Positions 31,201-40,175 of a DNA stretch of 48,932 nt are shown piece by piece. Where the stretch lies: positions 1 to 48,932 of the forward strand of contig DAIMDW010000034.1 in assembly GCA_036725605.1 (NCBI GenBank), given 5' to 3'. The first letter of the stretch is position 1; each line of letters starts with the position of its first letter. The stretch comes from CALBTQ01 sp036725605. Its GTDB lineage: Bacteria; Lernaellota; Lernaellaia; Lernaellales; Lernaellaceae. The notes under the pieces were generated by a model. The model made no database searches and was not told the DNA's origin. It worked only from the letters and a program-made list of their open reading frames with translations. The position numbers and the translations under genes are program-made.

Positions 31201-32517
31201 ATGTTGCTGAAAAATTTGCTGGTCGTCATCCCGCACAGCGGCCTGGTGATTCCGGCCGAGATAAAGCCGGAAAATCTGTCCGAACGATTCATGCACCTGG
31301 TGAAAAACGTCGACTGGTACACGAACTGGCTTTATGACTTCCAGGATATTCTCGACAATCAACAGTTGGTGTTTCCCTATTGCAGCCTGATCCTCGAGGC
31401 CAATCGGAGCCCGGATATCATCGAGGATTCCGTTCCCTTGCGGGACGTGCACGGCGAGCCGATCTACAAGCCGAACCACGAACCGAGCGAGCACCTGCGT
31501 AAGTTCCTGGCCCACAAATATCTTCTTTCCTTCCACAAGCGGATCGAGGCCGCCATCGCCTCGGGGGCGGAATTCCTGCTGGACGGTCATTCCACCGTGC
31601 CGGCCAGAGGGGTCGCCGACAACCAGATCGAGTTGATGAACTTCCAGCATTCCCCGTCGGATGAGAGGGTGAAAATATATTCGCCGCCCGCCTACGTCGA
31701 GACCTACGCGGAAGAACTGCAAAAGCGACTCCCCGAGGTCAAGGTGACCGTCAACACCTCCGAGTATTACACGGTGCACGGCCACGTCTGCGCGGAGCAT
31801 TCGGTCAACGCCTTCGGGAGAGTCGACAAGCGCGTGCCCGCCATCATCCAGGAAACCTGCGAACGGCTGTATAAGAATGCGGACGGGACGCCCAACGTCG
31901 AGGCCATCGACCGGCTGCGGCGCGCGTTCGCCGAAGCGGCGCACCTGGCCATCCGCAAAGTCCGCAACATGAACAAGACGATCAAGATGATCAATCTTCA
32001 CGGGCTGCGCCAGACCTACGACTTCGACTGCGGCGTCAAGGCGTTGCAGACGTTGATGGCGTATTACGGCATCGAAGAACGAGAAGACACCTTGTTGAAG
32101 GAATTGGACGCCGACAAGCATACGGGCACGCACGTCGACAAGATGATCGCCGCCGCCCGCAAAAGAGGATTCGACGTCGAAGCCGGGCAGAACTGGAGCC
32201 TGGAAGACGTGAAACGCTACGTCAGTCAGGATCATCCCGTCATTGTTTTGCTGCAGGCCTGGGCGGACGAATACCAATCCCTGGACGACTGGCGCAAGAA
32301 TTTCGAGGACGGACACTACGCCATCGTGATGGGCTACAACCGGAACGTTCTGTTCTTTGAAGATCCGGCATCGTTTCACCGCACCTGGCTCAAGGAAAAT
32401 GAATTTCTCGCCCGCTGGCACGACAAGGATCCCGCAACCGGCGAAACGGTGAATCGCTTCGGCATGGTCCTGCTCAGCCGTCAGCCGGTCGGTACCGGCA
32501 TCATCCACATGGAGTAA
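31201..32517 (+). CDS. N-formylglutamate amidohydrolase-like domain fused to a C39-like peptidase domain
   Basis: The 438-aa protein has two parts. Residues 1-258 follow the N-formylglutamate amidohydrolase family: VVIPHSGLVIPAEI near 8-21, FPYCSLILEANRSPD, a VPLRDVHGEPIY block, and LLDGHSTVP near 125, which supplies metal-binding and catalytic Asp/His. Residues 262-438 resemble a C39-type papain-fold domain: LRQTYDFDCGVKALQTLMAY with the probable nucleophile Cys277, then DGHYAIVMGY with His371 and FFEDPA for the acidic partner. C39 proteases usually remove leader peptides from exported peptides at double-glycine sites, but stand-alone C39-like domains also occur. No transporter is adjacent. 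No signal peptide, so both activities would be cytoplasmic. Confidence 0.8.
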   Translation: MLLKNLLVVIPHSGLVIPAEIKPENLSERFMHLVKNVDWYTNWLYDFQDILDNQQLVFPYCSLILEANRSPDIIEDSVPLRDVHGEPIYKPNHEPSEHLRKFLAHKYLLSFHKRIEAAIASGAEFLLDGHSTVPARGVADNQIELMNFQHSPSDERVKIYSPPAYVETYAEELQKRLPEVKVTVNTSEYYTVHGHVCAEHSVNAFGRVDKRVPAIIQETCERLYKNADGTPNVEAIDRLRRAFAEAAHLAIRKVRNMNKTIKMINLHGLRQTYDFDCGVKALQTLMAYYGIEEREDTLLKELDADKHTGTHVDKMIAAARKRGFDVEAGQNWSLEDVKRYVSQDHPVIVLLQAWADEYQSLDDWRKNFEDGHYAIVMGYNRNVLFFEDPASFHRTWLKENEFLARWHDKDPATGETVNRFGMVLLSRQPVGTGIIHME

Positions 32518-32642
32518 AAAGGCGGCCGACGGCAACTCCGCCGCCAAGGTCATCAACCACCTCGCCTACAAGGTGTGGATAATTCCCCGTCACGTCACGT
32601 TTGTTCCGACACGATTATCTTTGCCGCTACCATCCATTGCCA

Positions 32643-32671
32643 TTGACACAATAGAAGTAATATCAAATGAT
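32643..32671 (+). promoter_or_regulatory. Candidate sigma-70 promoter of the small membrane protein gene
   Basis: TTGACA (32643-32648) is a perfect -35 box. A 17-bp spacer leads to AATGAT (32666-32671), a 4 of 6 match to the -10 consensus. The region is AT-rich in a GC-rich context and lies 38 bp before the start codon. Confidence 0.5.
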
Positions 32672-32708
32672 AAGAAAATAATACTCATAAATGCGGTGGA
32701 GGTTTTCA

Positions 32709-33050
32709 ATGAAAACCATGAAATATGTCGTCATTTTGGCGATCCTGTCGGCGATCGTCGCGGCCGGTTATTATTACTACTTTATCGACACGCTATCGTT
32801 CTACGATCTGGTCGGCTCAACAAAAATCGAGTTCATCGACAAGGTGACCAAGCAAATCGACACCACGTTGACCCGAAACGATCTACGCAAAATCCGCAAT
32901 CGGATCAACGAAATGAAAGCCGAATCCGGGCTCTCGAAAATGGACGATTTTTTCGAGCAGAAAGAATATCGGGACTTCATGAAAGCGCTGAACAAGCTGC
33001 CCCAGGCGGCAAGAAAGAAAATTTTCGAAGCGCTGGAGATCGACGACTAG
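32709..33050 (+). CDS. Small membrane-anchored protein, function unknown
   Basis: ATG 32709 is chosen because GGAGG at 32698-32702 is 6 bp upstream; an earlier ATG at 32691 overlaps that site. The 113-aa protein starts MKTMKYVVILAILSAIVAAG, a single N-terminal transmembrane helix or uncleaved signal anchor, followed by YYYYFIDTLSF. The rest (about 30-113) is charged and helical, with Lys/Asp/Glu-rich stretches (IEFIDKVTKQIDTTLTRND) and no Cys. It probably has the helical domain outside the cytoplasm. No family is recognised. It converges on the tubulin-vWA operon, with 47 bp between the stop codons. Confidence 0.7.
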   Translation: MKTMKYVVILAILSAIVAAGYYYYFIDTLSFYDLVGSTKIEFIDKVTKQIDTTLTRNDLRKIRNRINEMKAESGLSKMDDFFEQKEYRDFMKALNKLPQAARKKIFEALEIDD

Positions 33051-33097
33051 CAGCGCCTGCCCGCCAAGCCGCTTGACGCCCTTCGCATTCCATCCGA

Positions 33098-34258
33098 TTA
33101 CAAAGGAATGGTATTGACGATGGTTCCCTCTTCCGGTTTCTGACCGACCTGCCAGCCTTCGCCGGTGGCCTCGCAAACATAATATTTGATATCCTGGTAA
33201 GTGTGATAATCGCCGGGCAATTTTTCTTCGAGGACCTCCACACCGACCATGCAATGGTCTTTCGTCAGCAACAAGGCGGTGTTGTAGTTGTGCAATTTGA
33301 ACAACGCCGCCAGCAAAATCGAGAGGCACTCGCAATCGCCCTTTTTCTCCACCATGGTTTCGATCGGAAAACGAGCATAGTCTTCGAAGCCTTTCGATTC
33401 CTGGTCGGTCACATAAGGGAATTGGTGAACGAACTGCAACAGATTATCCAGGCGGACCAGGTTGCGTCCGGTAAAGTGGGTTTCGGCGATCGCACTCACC
33501 AACCGTTCCACACTCGGAGAAAGACCTTTAAGGATCTTGTCTTCATATTGGGACATCGGATGACAGCCGTCCTCAAGCAGTTCCTGATTGATGTTGACCA
33601 TTTCGGTGTATTCCGCGGTTGGAACCGGAAATTTGGCCAGCCGCAAGTTGCTGCCCGCCAGACTGCTCCAGAGGTAGTTGCAAAAGAGCAAATCCACCGG
33701 CGCGGCTCCATCTTCCGTCGGTTGGGGCATGGGAGGATCGGGCGCGGGATCCGGCCAGGGCAAGCCTTCGGGATCGAGGGCGGAAAGGTCCTTCCTTGAA
33801 AACAGATTAACGACAAAGGCGCCGAGAATATGTCCGAAAAACAGATAGTGATACCAATGAACCGTGGAATAATAATAGACAAGTTGGCCGGCAAAAAACG
33901 CGACGAGCATAACGGCCAGTAACAGATCAAGCCGGTTCAATTTTCGTTCGCCGAACAATTTGAGCCAGAGCCAGGTCGTGTCCTGCTCTTTCCACCATCG
34001 TCCGAAGGACAACATAAGCGATGCCGTCAATGGGACATTCAAACAAAACGCCAGAAGAACGAGAAGCCAATGTTCGGTCTCGACCAGCCACTCGGATGCG
34101 GCAAGATACACCACGACCAATTCGGCGGCGCCTAAGCAAAGGCTGAAAAACAATATCCGCATGAGACCGATTTGCATGAAAAAAATGGGGATTTTCCGGC
34201 GCCGGAAAAACCACGTTCCCTGGCCGATTTTTTTTCGAGGTTTTCCTTCGGTGGCCAT
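33098..34258 (-). CDS. Four-TM membrane protein with transglutaminase-like domain
   Basis: This is the last gene of the tubulin-vWA operon. The start ATG overlaps the stop of the preceding gene (TAATG) with GGGGAG upstream, giving 386 aa. Hydrophobic segments lie at about 33-53, 62-82, 110-128 and 136-152. A Pro/Asp linker (about 165-185) leads to a soluble part (190-386). There, KKGDCECLSILLAALF (Cys309) followed by LLLTKDHCMVGVEVL (His335) and YVCEATGEGW matches the transglutaminase-like Cys-His-Asp pattern, with Glu363 in place of the usual Asp. Such domains act as proteases or peptide cross-linkers, or are inactive binding modules. A role in processing or anchoring the complex is inferred from coupling. 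Confidence 0.8.
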   Translation of the reverse strand: MATEGKPRKKIGQGTWFFRRRKIPIFFMQIGLMRILFFSLCLGAAELVVVYLAASEWLVETEHWLLVLLAFCLNVPLTASLMLSFGRWWKEQDTTWLWLKLFGERKLNRLDLLLAVMLVAFFAGQLVYYYSTVHWYHYLFFGHILGAFVVNLFSRKDLSALDPEGLPWPDPAPDPPMPQPTEDGAAPVDLLFCNYLWSSLAGSNLRLAKFPVPTAEYTEMVNINQELLEDGCHPMSQYEDKILKGLSPSVERLVSAIAETHFTGRNLVRLDNLLQFVHQFPYVTDQESKGFEDYARFPIETMVEKKGDCECLSILLAALFKLHNYNTALLLTKDHCMVGVEVLEEKLPGDYHTYQDIKYYVCEATGEGWQVGQKPEEGTIVNTIPL

Positions 34259-37041
34259 TACCGCTCTCCCCAATTGATATCTTCCAGCATGATGGGTCCC
34301 TGCAATCCATAGAAGATGAAGCAGTTGTGATCGAAGCCGGTTTGCAGGGCCACACGTTGTTCGCGGCTGAAGAAGTCGTGACTGCCCGCCACCACGTGAA
34401 TTTGCGGATCCATGGTCGGCGGAAGTTTGAAGGTCGTTTGCGCCTTTTGCTGCAATTCGCCCCAAATATCGCGTGAAACCTGATATCGTTTGTAGTTGAG
34501 AAACGCCTCCAGATCCCGGAAATTCACGAAATCGGGATGCACGTTCAGATCGTCTTCCATGCGCCAACCGCATTTGGAGATGACGGTGCGGCAAAACTCA
34601 TCGTTGAGAGATTCCGATTCCGGATCGCGCGTGCGACTGAGCAGGCTATTCCACAAATCGATCGCCTGCAGCGATTTGTTGACCTGGGGATTTTGCAGCA
34701 GGTTGCCCATAAGACTCGTGCGCTCGGCAAGCGAGGCAACCAAAGCCAGGTATTCCGCATCCGTCGGATCGGGAACGCGTTCGCAAAGCACGCCCATGTG
34801 TATCCGCTCGCGCAATTTCTGCAACTCGGTTTGCAGGCGATAATACAGATAATAGCGGTTAAGGTAATAACGTTCCGTCAGGTTTGGATTGTCGATGCCC
34901 TTGTAATTGCCCTGCTCCAGCATCAGGAAAAAACGGTTGCGCGCGGCGTAATTGTCGCGCACGTGTTTGGTCGCCTGAAAGAGAAATTCCTGTATCAGGT
35001 TGGTTTCCATTTCAATGATGTAGTCGATCCATTTCTCTTCCTGTTCGAGAAGATATTCCTTGAGTTTGTGGCGCAGCTTGATGATTTTATCGCCGTATGA
35101 AAGCCAGAGAATCAGCACCAGCAACGTGAGGGTGAACAGCAGGCCCGACAGCCAAACGGGCGACTCGCTCCATCCGAGCCATTTGATCAGGATCAGCTCA
35201 TGCGCCGCCGGCCAGAAAACGACCATCGTGACGACCAACAGCAAAAGCCGCGACAAAAAGGCCAACGGGCGCGGGATGGCGTCGATGGCCTTTTCCACCT
35301 CGCTTTTGGTGGGAGGTTTCTTTTTGGCATATTCGGTAACGCGCTTGGTGCGTTCGCGCTCTTTTTTCACTTCCTCAATTTTCATTTTCGCTTGAGCGAC
35401 AAATTGCCTGGTCGTTTCCCAGGCCAACTCACCCTGGTGTTCGCTCAGCATGATATCGACCAGTTCTTCCTCTTCCTGCTCGTCGGGCGCGACAACCTCC
35501 TGGGCGTTTTCATCCGCCTCGATGTGCGGAGCGGCGTCGGACCGGCGGATTTTGGCCAATTTGAACGTCGTTTCGACTTCCGACTCCCAATCCTGATACA
35601 CCTTTTCTTTCGCCTGAACGGCCCGGCGCTTGGCGACCTTGAGCACTTCGTAATCCATAAGGAACTCGAAGGCGTCCAGGCTTCCGGCCCATTGCTCGAG
35701 CAGCAGGCCCCAAAAACGCAGATGATTGGTCAATTCCTTGATGCGCTTGACGATGGATTCGATCTCCATCATCTCTTTGAGGTTTTCAATGTGGGTGTCC
35801 ATCCAGGTCAGCGCCTGTTGGCACAGCGTGGCGGCATAGGCCACGTTGGCGTCGCGCACCTGCGGATGAAGTTCGTTGGCGTCGCCCGAGTAGTTGCTTG
35901 AATCCGCATCCTCCGCGAGGAAAAACGCCCGGCTCGTCGCCACGTCGACCGGAACAAAGACCCCGATAAATTCCCGGAGAAACCGTTCCCCCAATCCATG
36001 TTGAAAGTTGTACTCGGGATGGCCAAGGCATTTTTGGACAGCCTCGACAATGATGTCGGCCCGCGGATAGTACAGATAGGTGGCGCCGAATGAATACGCT
36101 GTTTGTTCCTGCGCATTGACGAAGAAATTTTGAAAGACTTCTCCGTCGCACATCGCCAGCACGTGCGCCATGTTGACGGCCAGATCGATCGCGTCGTCGG
36201 GCATATAGAGCAGTCGATCGCTCTCACGATCGAAGAGAAAGAGCGATCTCACGGCCGGCGTCAGGCTTTTGAGTTCGGCAAAGTCCGCCTGGTTGCGATT
36301 GGCGAAGACAATGGCCGCAATCGGAATGTTCAGGTTGATGATTTCCTGATCCGTCGGCTGCAAAATGGGTTGGAGCACCTGCCGCCATTCCTGTTTGCGC
36401 CAATCGTCGATATCCATAACCAACAGAACCAAGGGCGGGAAGATGGAGACGTCGATGCCGGTCCGCTCCCTGAACTTTCCCCGCTGATGATTGGTCAGGC
36501 GCCGTAGCGCCTCCTGGTAGGCTTTGGCGATTCGCTTGATTCGGATTTCGGAGACTTCCGGCTCTTCGCTCGGCTTTTCCTCCGTTGTCTCCAACTCCGG
36601 CGGCAAGGGGATCGCGTCCGGCTCGGCATCGGCGGGAAGATCCACCGCTTCCTCCGGACCGCCCTCCTCCGCCGGAGCGGGCGAAGGTTCCTTGCCCTTA
36701 CGATTGGGTGTGCTGCCGAACAGCACTTCTTCATGGGGAAAGAACAAGGAGGTGTCGGAGCCGGTGAAGTTGAAGTGGCGCAATAAATTCCAGCGCGCGT
36801 CATCCCAGGTTCGACCGGTGATCGTCTCGGGCAGCAAAAGGAACTGGTACGGATTGAGCGTCAATTCCTTAGTCGAATCGTTGCACAGCAACGGCCCTCG
36901 TTTCGGGGCGTTGATTCTCAACAATCTCCGTTTCAAATCGAAAACGGCATTGGCGCCGAGACTGCCGACGCCGACGAACAAGAAACGGTTGATCCGATAA
37001 TCGGAACGTTCAATTGTCAGATCCAAATCGCCGTCTCGCAT
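34258..37041 (-). CDS. Large membrane protein with tubulin/Rossmann-like N-terminus, partner of the tubulin homologue
   Basis: The 927-aa protein opens with RINRFLFVGVGSLGANAVFD (about 17-35), a glycine-rich loop after a strand, like the first nucleotide loop of tubulin-superfamily proteins. The region 110-165 is an acidic Pro/Glu linker. A second block PPLVLLVMDIDDW (about 202-214) has the form of a strand ending in acidic residues. Two transmembrane helices lie at about 592-612 and 630-649; helices with Lys/Glu repeats flank them (545-585 and 655-690). I see no GGxGSG loop, so it may be a degenerate or structural subunit. Located between the canonical tubulin-like protein and the transglutaminase-like protein, it may anchor filaments to the membrane. 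Confidence 0.7.
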   Translation of the reverse strand: MRDGDLDLTIERSDYRINRFLFVGVGSLGANAVFDLKRRLLRINAPKRGPLLCNDSTKELTLNPYQFLLLPETITGRTWDDARWNLLRHFNFTGSDTSLFFPHEEVLFGSTPNRKGKEPSPAPAEEGGPEEAVDLPADAEPDAIPLPPELETTEEKPSEEPEVSEIRIKRIAKAYQEALRRLTNHQRGKFRERTGIDVSIFPPLVLLVMDIDDWRKQEWRQVLQPILQPTDQEIINLNIPIAAIVFANRNQADFAELKSLTPAVRSLFLFDRESDRLLYMPDDAIDLAVNMAHVLAMCDGEVFQNFFVNAQEQTAYSFGATYLYYPRADIIVEAVQKCLGHPEYNFQHGLGERFLREFIGVFVPVDVATSRAFFLAEDADSSNYSGDANELHPQVRDANVAYAATLCQQALTWMDTHIENLKEMMEIESIVKRIKELTNHLRFWGLLLEQWAGSLDAFEFLMDYEVLKVAKRRAVQAKEKVYQDWESEVETTFKLAKIRRSDAAPHIEADENAQEVVAPDEQEEEELVDIMLSEHQGELAWETTRQFVAQAKMKIEEVKKERERTKRVTEYAKKKPPTKSEVEKAIDAIPRPLAFLSRLLLLVVTMVVFWPAAHELILIKWLGWSESPVWLSGLLFTLTLLVLILWLSYGDKIIKLRHKLKEYLLEQEEKWIDYIIEMETNLIQEFLFQATKHVRDNYAARNRFFLMLEQGNYKGIDNPNLTERYYLNRYYLYYRLQTELQKLRERIHMGVLCERVPDPTDAEYLALVASLAERTSLMGNLLQNPQVNKSLQAIDLWNSLLSRTRDPESESLNDEFCRTVISKCGWRMEDDLNVHPDFVNFRDLEAFLNYKRYQVSRDIWGELQQKAQTTFKLPPTMDPQIHVVAGSHDFFSREQRVALQTGFDHNCFIFYGLQGPIMLEDINWGER

Positions 37042-37078
37042 TATGCCATCCCGCTTTCAAACACCCGTGGAGGATCGA

Positions 37079-40000
37079 TCAATCGACAGCCAGTGCCGGC
37101 GACCGGGAACTTTCGATCATTTCGATATAGTCTTTGAGCACCCGGATCTCGTTTTCGGCCAGACGCGCCAAAGTGGAATTCTTCTGTTTGGTCAGTTTCA
37201 GCAGGGGACCGTTGATATAGTCGGTCAGATCATCGACGACTTCCTGCATGTTCAGACCGGCGATCCGATCGTCGACCCACCGGACGATTTCCGCGGTGCA
37301 ATCCGGATTGCGCGAAAATTCCTGAAACGCGTTTTCCCGTCCGATCCCCAGTTTGACCAACTCGGGAATGTCGGCCGATTGGACCTTTTTCCCCGGCTTG
37401 CTCTCCTTGGGATAGAAGGGCATCATCCAATAGTTATTTCCTGTGGCAAACAGGAAGTTGCGCGAATCCTTGCGCGCCTTCATCGAACCGGCGATCGCCT
37501 TTTTCTCATGTTGGCTCAGTTCATAGATGAAGCCATAGGCCATGCCGGCGGCAAAGGCGAGCAGAGCGCTTTCCTCGGCGGCGAAAATGTCGACATCCGA
37601 CCAGTGCGCGGCTTTGATGATGGTGTGCAGGCTCGGTTCTTCTTTCAGTTCCCGATTGTAGTTCTCTTTCCAGATTTTGATCATGCGGATGTGCTGAGGC
37701 GGCGCCGCGTACTCCACGGTCAGCATTTCCACCTGACGATCGGAGGTGGAAGGCGGCGAATCTTTGCTGTTGGCAAAATCGGGGGGAGTCGCGATCTTGA
37801 ACGTCGTGCTCGGAGACTGCCCGGGAGCAGCCTCGATCAAATTCCATTGGGCTTTGCACTTTTGCCGGAATTGCTCGATCTCGGTCATGATCACTTTTTT
37901 GTTCAGTTTCAGTTCATTGACCATATCCTCCAGCGACATCCGGTATTTGCCGAACAAGTCTTTGGTGTTGTCGTGGATATAGCCGACGATATGTTTGGCT
38001 TCGTAGCGCGAATCCAGGAACGTCCAGAAAGAATCGCTCTTGCCTTCCTTCTTGCCGAACAGCTCGAACGCCTTTTTGCGCGGATCGTTTTTCTTGAAAA
38101 CCATTTGTTGTTCTTCTTCCAACCGCTTCAAATCGATGATGCTGAACTCGGAGTGTTTGGCGTAGGTTTCCTTGCGCCCGGCAATGCTTTTGAGTTGCTC
38201 GTAGTTGCGCGCCTTATGTTTGCGGAACATTTTCTTCGCCTGGTCGAACTTGGTGATCACTTTGCGCGCCCGGCTCATATAGCTGTTGATGATCTCGTCG
38301 AATTCCTGGAAGGCGTTTTTGATTTCGAGAAGAATTACCTCGTCCAGTTTTCCGTTCAGATACTCGCTGAATTCCTTGCTGTAATCGGGCAGAAGCCGGC
38401 AGATTTGCCGTTTCCAGAAAAAGTTATGCGCTTGATGAGCCGCTTGCAGCTCTTTTTTCATATCCTGCCATTCGGACTTGTCGGTGCTGAGAATCTCGCT
38501 GTTCCGGCCGATTTTCTCCACCGCGATCTTTTCCTCGGCGTCCAGCTCCAGACGAACGAAGCTTAGGAAATCGGTGTAATATTTCACGCCGATGTTCTTT
38601 TCCAGCATTTGGGAGGGCAGATCTTCAACGTACTCCTTGAAGGCGAAAATCACTCTTTTTCTGGCGTTGACGAGCGTCGTTTTGAGCTTGTTGATCTGCG
38701 CGATATAATTTTCCTCCGCGGTTTGCATCTTGGCGAAACAATTTTCCCAATCGTTGTTGCTGACTTCCCTCTCCATGGTGACGTTGATGGTGTCTTTCTT
38801 GAACCGGAAATCGTTCAATTCCTGGGTGAAGGACAACTGCAAATCGGCAAATTCGAAGCCGTCCTTCACATAGTCCTTCGCCTGGCGTTTCAGGAATTCG
38901 GGAATCGAGCGAAAAACCGGATCGTTGATTTTATCCTGCGGCACCTTCAGGGCAACTTCATACAGATAACTAAGAAGTATCTTTTCATTGTAGTCGCCGA
39001 CCATGTAGTTGATGAACTCTTTTTCCGGATAGAGGAAACGAGTGTAGCCGATGGACGAGAAGCAGCGCGGCGTGCCGTTGATATTTTCCTTCGTTTTGTT
39101 GAAACCGCTGGACTCGTTGACCCAAATGGCCTTGTGGTCTTCCCACAACGGCGTGTTGGACATGAAATAGATTACGCTGGCCAAAAAGTGCGAGAGTTGA
39201 TCCGCCGACAGCAAGGACGGATGACCGTGCGCGTTGGTGCCTTCGATCAACAGAACCAGGTCGAACAATTCGTTTCTGATCTCGATATCGCGCTTGGGAT
39301 AGCTGAACACCAACGGTTCGCCGTCGGCGAGAACGTGAGGGCTGCCCGGATCCTGCAAATACGTGATGTCGCGAATGCACGCATAGGTGTTGGCCAGCAT
39401 CCGCTGATGAGCGTCCCGCTCGATTTGCTTGAAGCGCTTGTAGACGTCGCCGGTGACGAACAAGCCGATGATGGTCAAGTCGGCGTCATATTGATTGGCG
39501 TAGTCCTTGAGCAACACGGCCAGATCGATGAACGCGCCGCTGCCGGCGCCGCCGCACAACGAGGTGACGATATACACGTCCAATTGCAGCCGGTGTCCTT
39601 TTTCCGCCGCCGGCGAGATGTCCGTCAAGGCGCCGCTGATCGCCTGATCGATGGTATTGAAGTTTTTCATCAAACAAAGGCGGCTGACTTGCCGATAGCG
39701 GCCGGCGCCAAAATCGCCGCGGAACGGCCATTTCTTTTGCGTGATGAATTGACACCATTTTTCCTTTTTATAGCGCTGATAATATTCCTTCGGGTCTTCA
39801 ATCGTAACCGCATAGGCTTCGACATTGTCTTCCAAATGTTTCAGTCCGGAAATCTCCTGCCGATTCGAATCGAAACCGAGAAAAGCAAAACCCGGAGGGA
39901 CGTTCGTATGGTTCTTTTTCATCATCCGCTTCAGGGCGTCGAGGGCTTTGAGTCCCGTACCGCCCAGGCCGATGAACAAGGTGGGATTTCTCTCCGCCGT

Positions 40001-40150
40001 GGCCTTTGTTCTTTCGGTTGTTTTTCCGATTATCTCGTCATGATCCCGTTCCGTTTCGTCGACGCCGGAAAGATCGTCTTCAATGTCTTCGCTACTCACA
40101 ACAATGGTGGTGGTTTCCAGGTCTTCAAGATGCAAGATATCGCTGGCCAT
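37079..40150 (-). CDS. Tubulin/FtsZ-superfamily protein (Tubulin_2-like, FtsZ-like)
   Basis: The 1023-aa protein has two tubulin-superfamily loops: TLFIGLGGTGLKALDALKRM with GLGGTG at 61-66, and IVTSLCGGAGSGAFIDLAVL with GGAGSG at 200-205, the equivalent of the GGGTGSG signature that binds the nucleotide phosphates. A 50-residue acidic N-terminal extension precedes them. The region 450-770 is strongly charged and helical, with coiled-coil character, and is much longer than in FtsZ (about 380 aa). No signal peptide or membrane segment is seen. The pattern fits Tubulin_2-type proteins, predicted in membrane remodelling. GGAGGG at 40157-40162 gives a strong ribosome site. It follows the lipoprotein gene and precedes a second tubulin-like protein. 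Confidence 0.85.
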   Translation of the reverse strand: MASDILHLEDLETTTIVVSSEDIEDDLSGVDETERDHDEIIGKTTERTKATAERNPTLFIGLGGTGLKALDALKRMMKKNHTNVPPGFAFLGFDSNRQEISGLKHLEDNVEAYAVTIEDPKEYYQRYKKEKWCQFITQKKWPFRGDFGAGRYRQVSRLCLMKNFNTIDQAISGALTDISPAAEKGHRLQLDVYIVTSLCGGAGSGAFIDLAVLLKDYANQYDADLTIIGLFVTGDVYKRFKQIERDAHQRMLANTYACIRDITYLQDPGSPHVLADGEPLVFSYPKRDIEIRNELFDLVLLIEGTNAHGHPSLLSADQLSHFLASVIYFMSNTPLWEDHKAIWVNESSGFNKTKENINGTPRCFSSIGYTRFLYPEKEFINYMVGDYNEKILLSYLYEVALKVPQDKINDPVFRSIPEFLKRQAKDYVKDGFEFADLQLSFTQELNDFRFKKDTINVTMEREVSNNDWENCFAKMQTAEENYIAQINKLKTTLVNARKRVIFAFKEYVEDLPSQMLEKNIGVKYYTDFLSFVRLELDAEEKIAVEKIGRNSEILSTDKSEWQDMKKELQAAHQAHNFFWKRQICRLLPDYSKEFSEYLNGKLDEVILLEIKNAFQEFDEIINSYMSRARKVITKFDQAKKMFRKHKARNYEQLKSIAGRKETYAKHSEFSIIDLKRLEEEQQMVFKKNDPRKKAFELFGKKEGKSDSFWTFLDSRYEAKHIVGYIHDNTKDLFGKYRMSLEDMVNELKLNKKVIMTEIEQFRQKCKAQWNLIEAAPGQSPSTTFKIATPPDFANSKDSPPSTSDRQVEMLTVEYAAPPQHIRMIKIWKENYNRELKEEPSLHTIIKAAHWSDVDIFAAEESALLAFAAGMAYGFIYELSQHEKKAIAGSMKARKDSRNFLFATGNNYWMMPFYPKESKPGKKVQSADIPELVKLGIGRENAFQEFSRNPDCTAEIVRWVDDRIAGLNMQEVVDDLTDYINGPLLKLTKQKNSTLARLAENEIRVLKDYIEMIESSRSPALAVD

Positions 40151-40175
40151 AATTATCCCTCCACAGATTTCCTTG

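Noticed and set aside
31144..32556. Antisense frame of 470 codons across the amidohydrolase-peptidase gene
   Set aside because: The + strand product carries two recognisable domains and the antisense one none.
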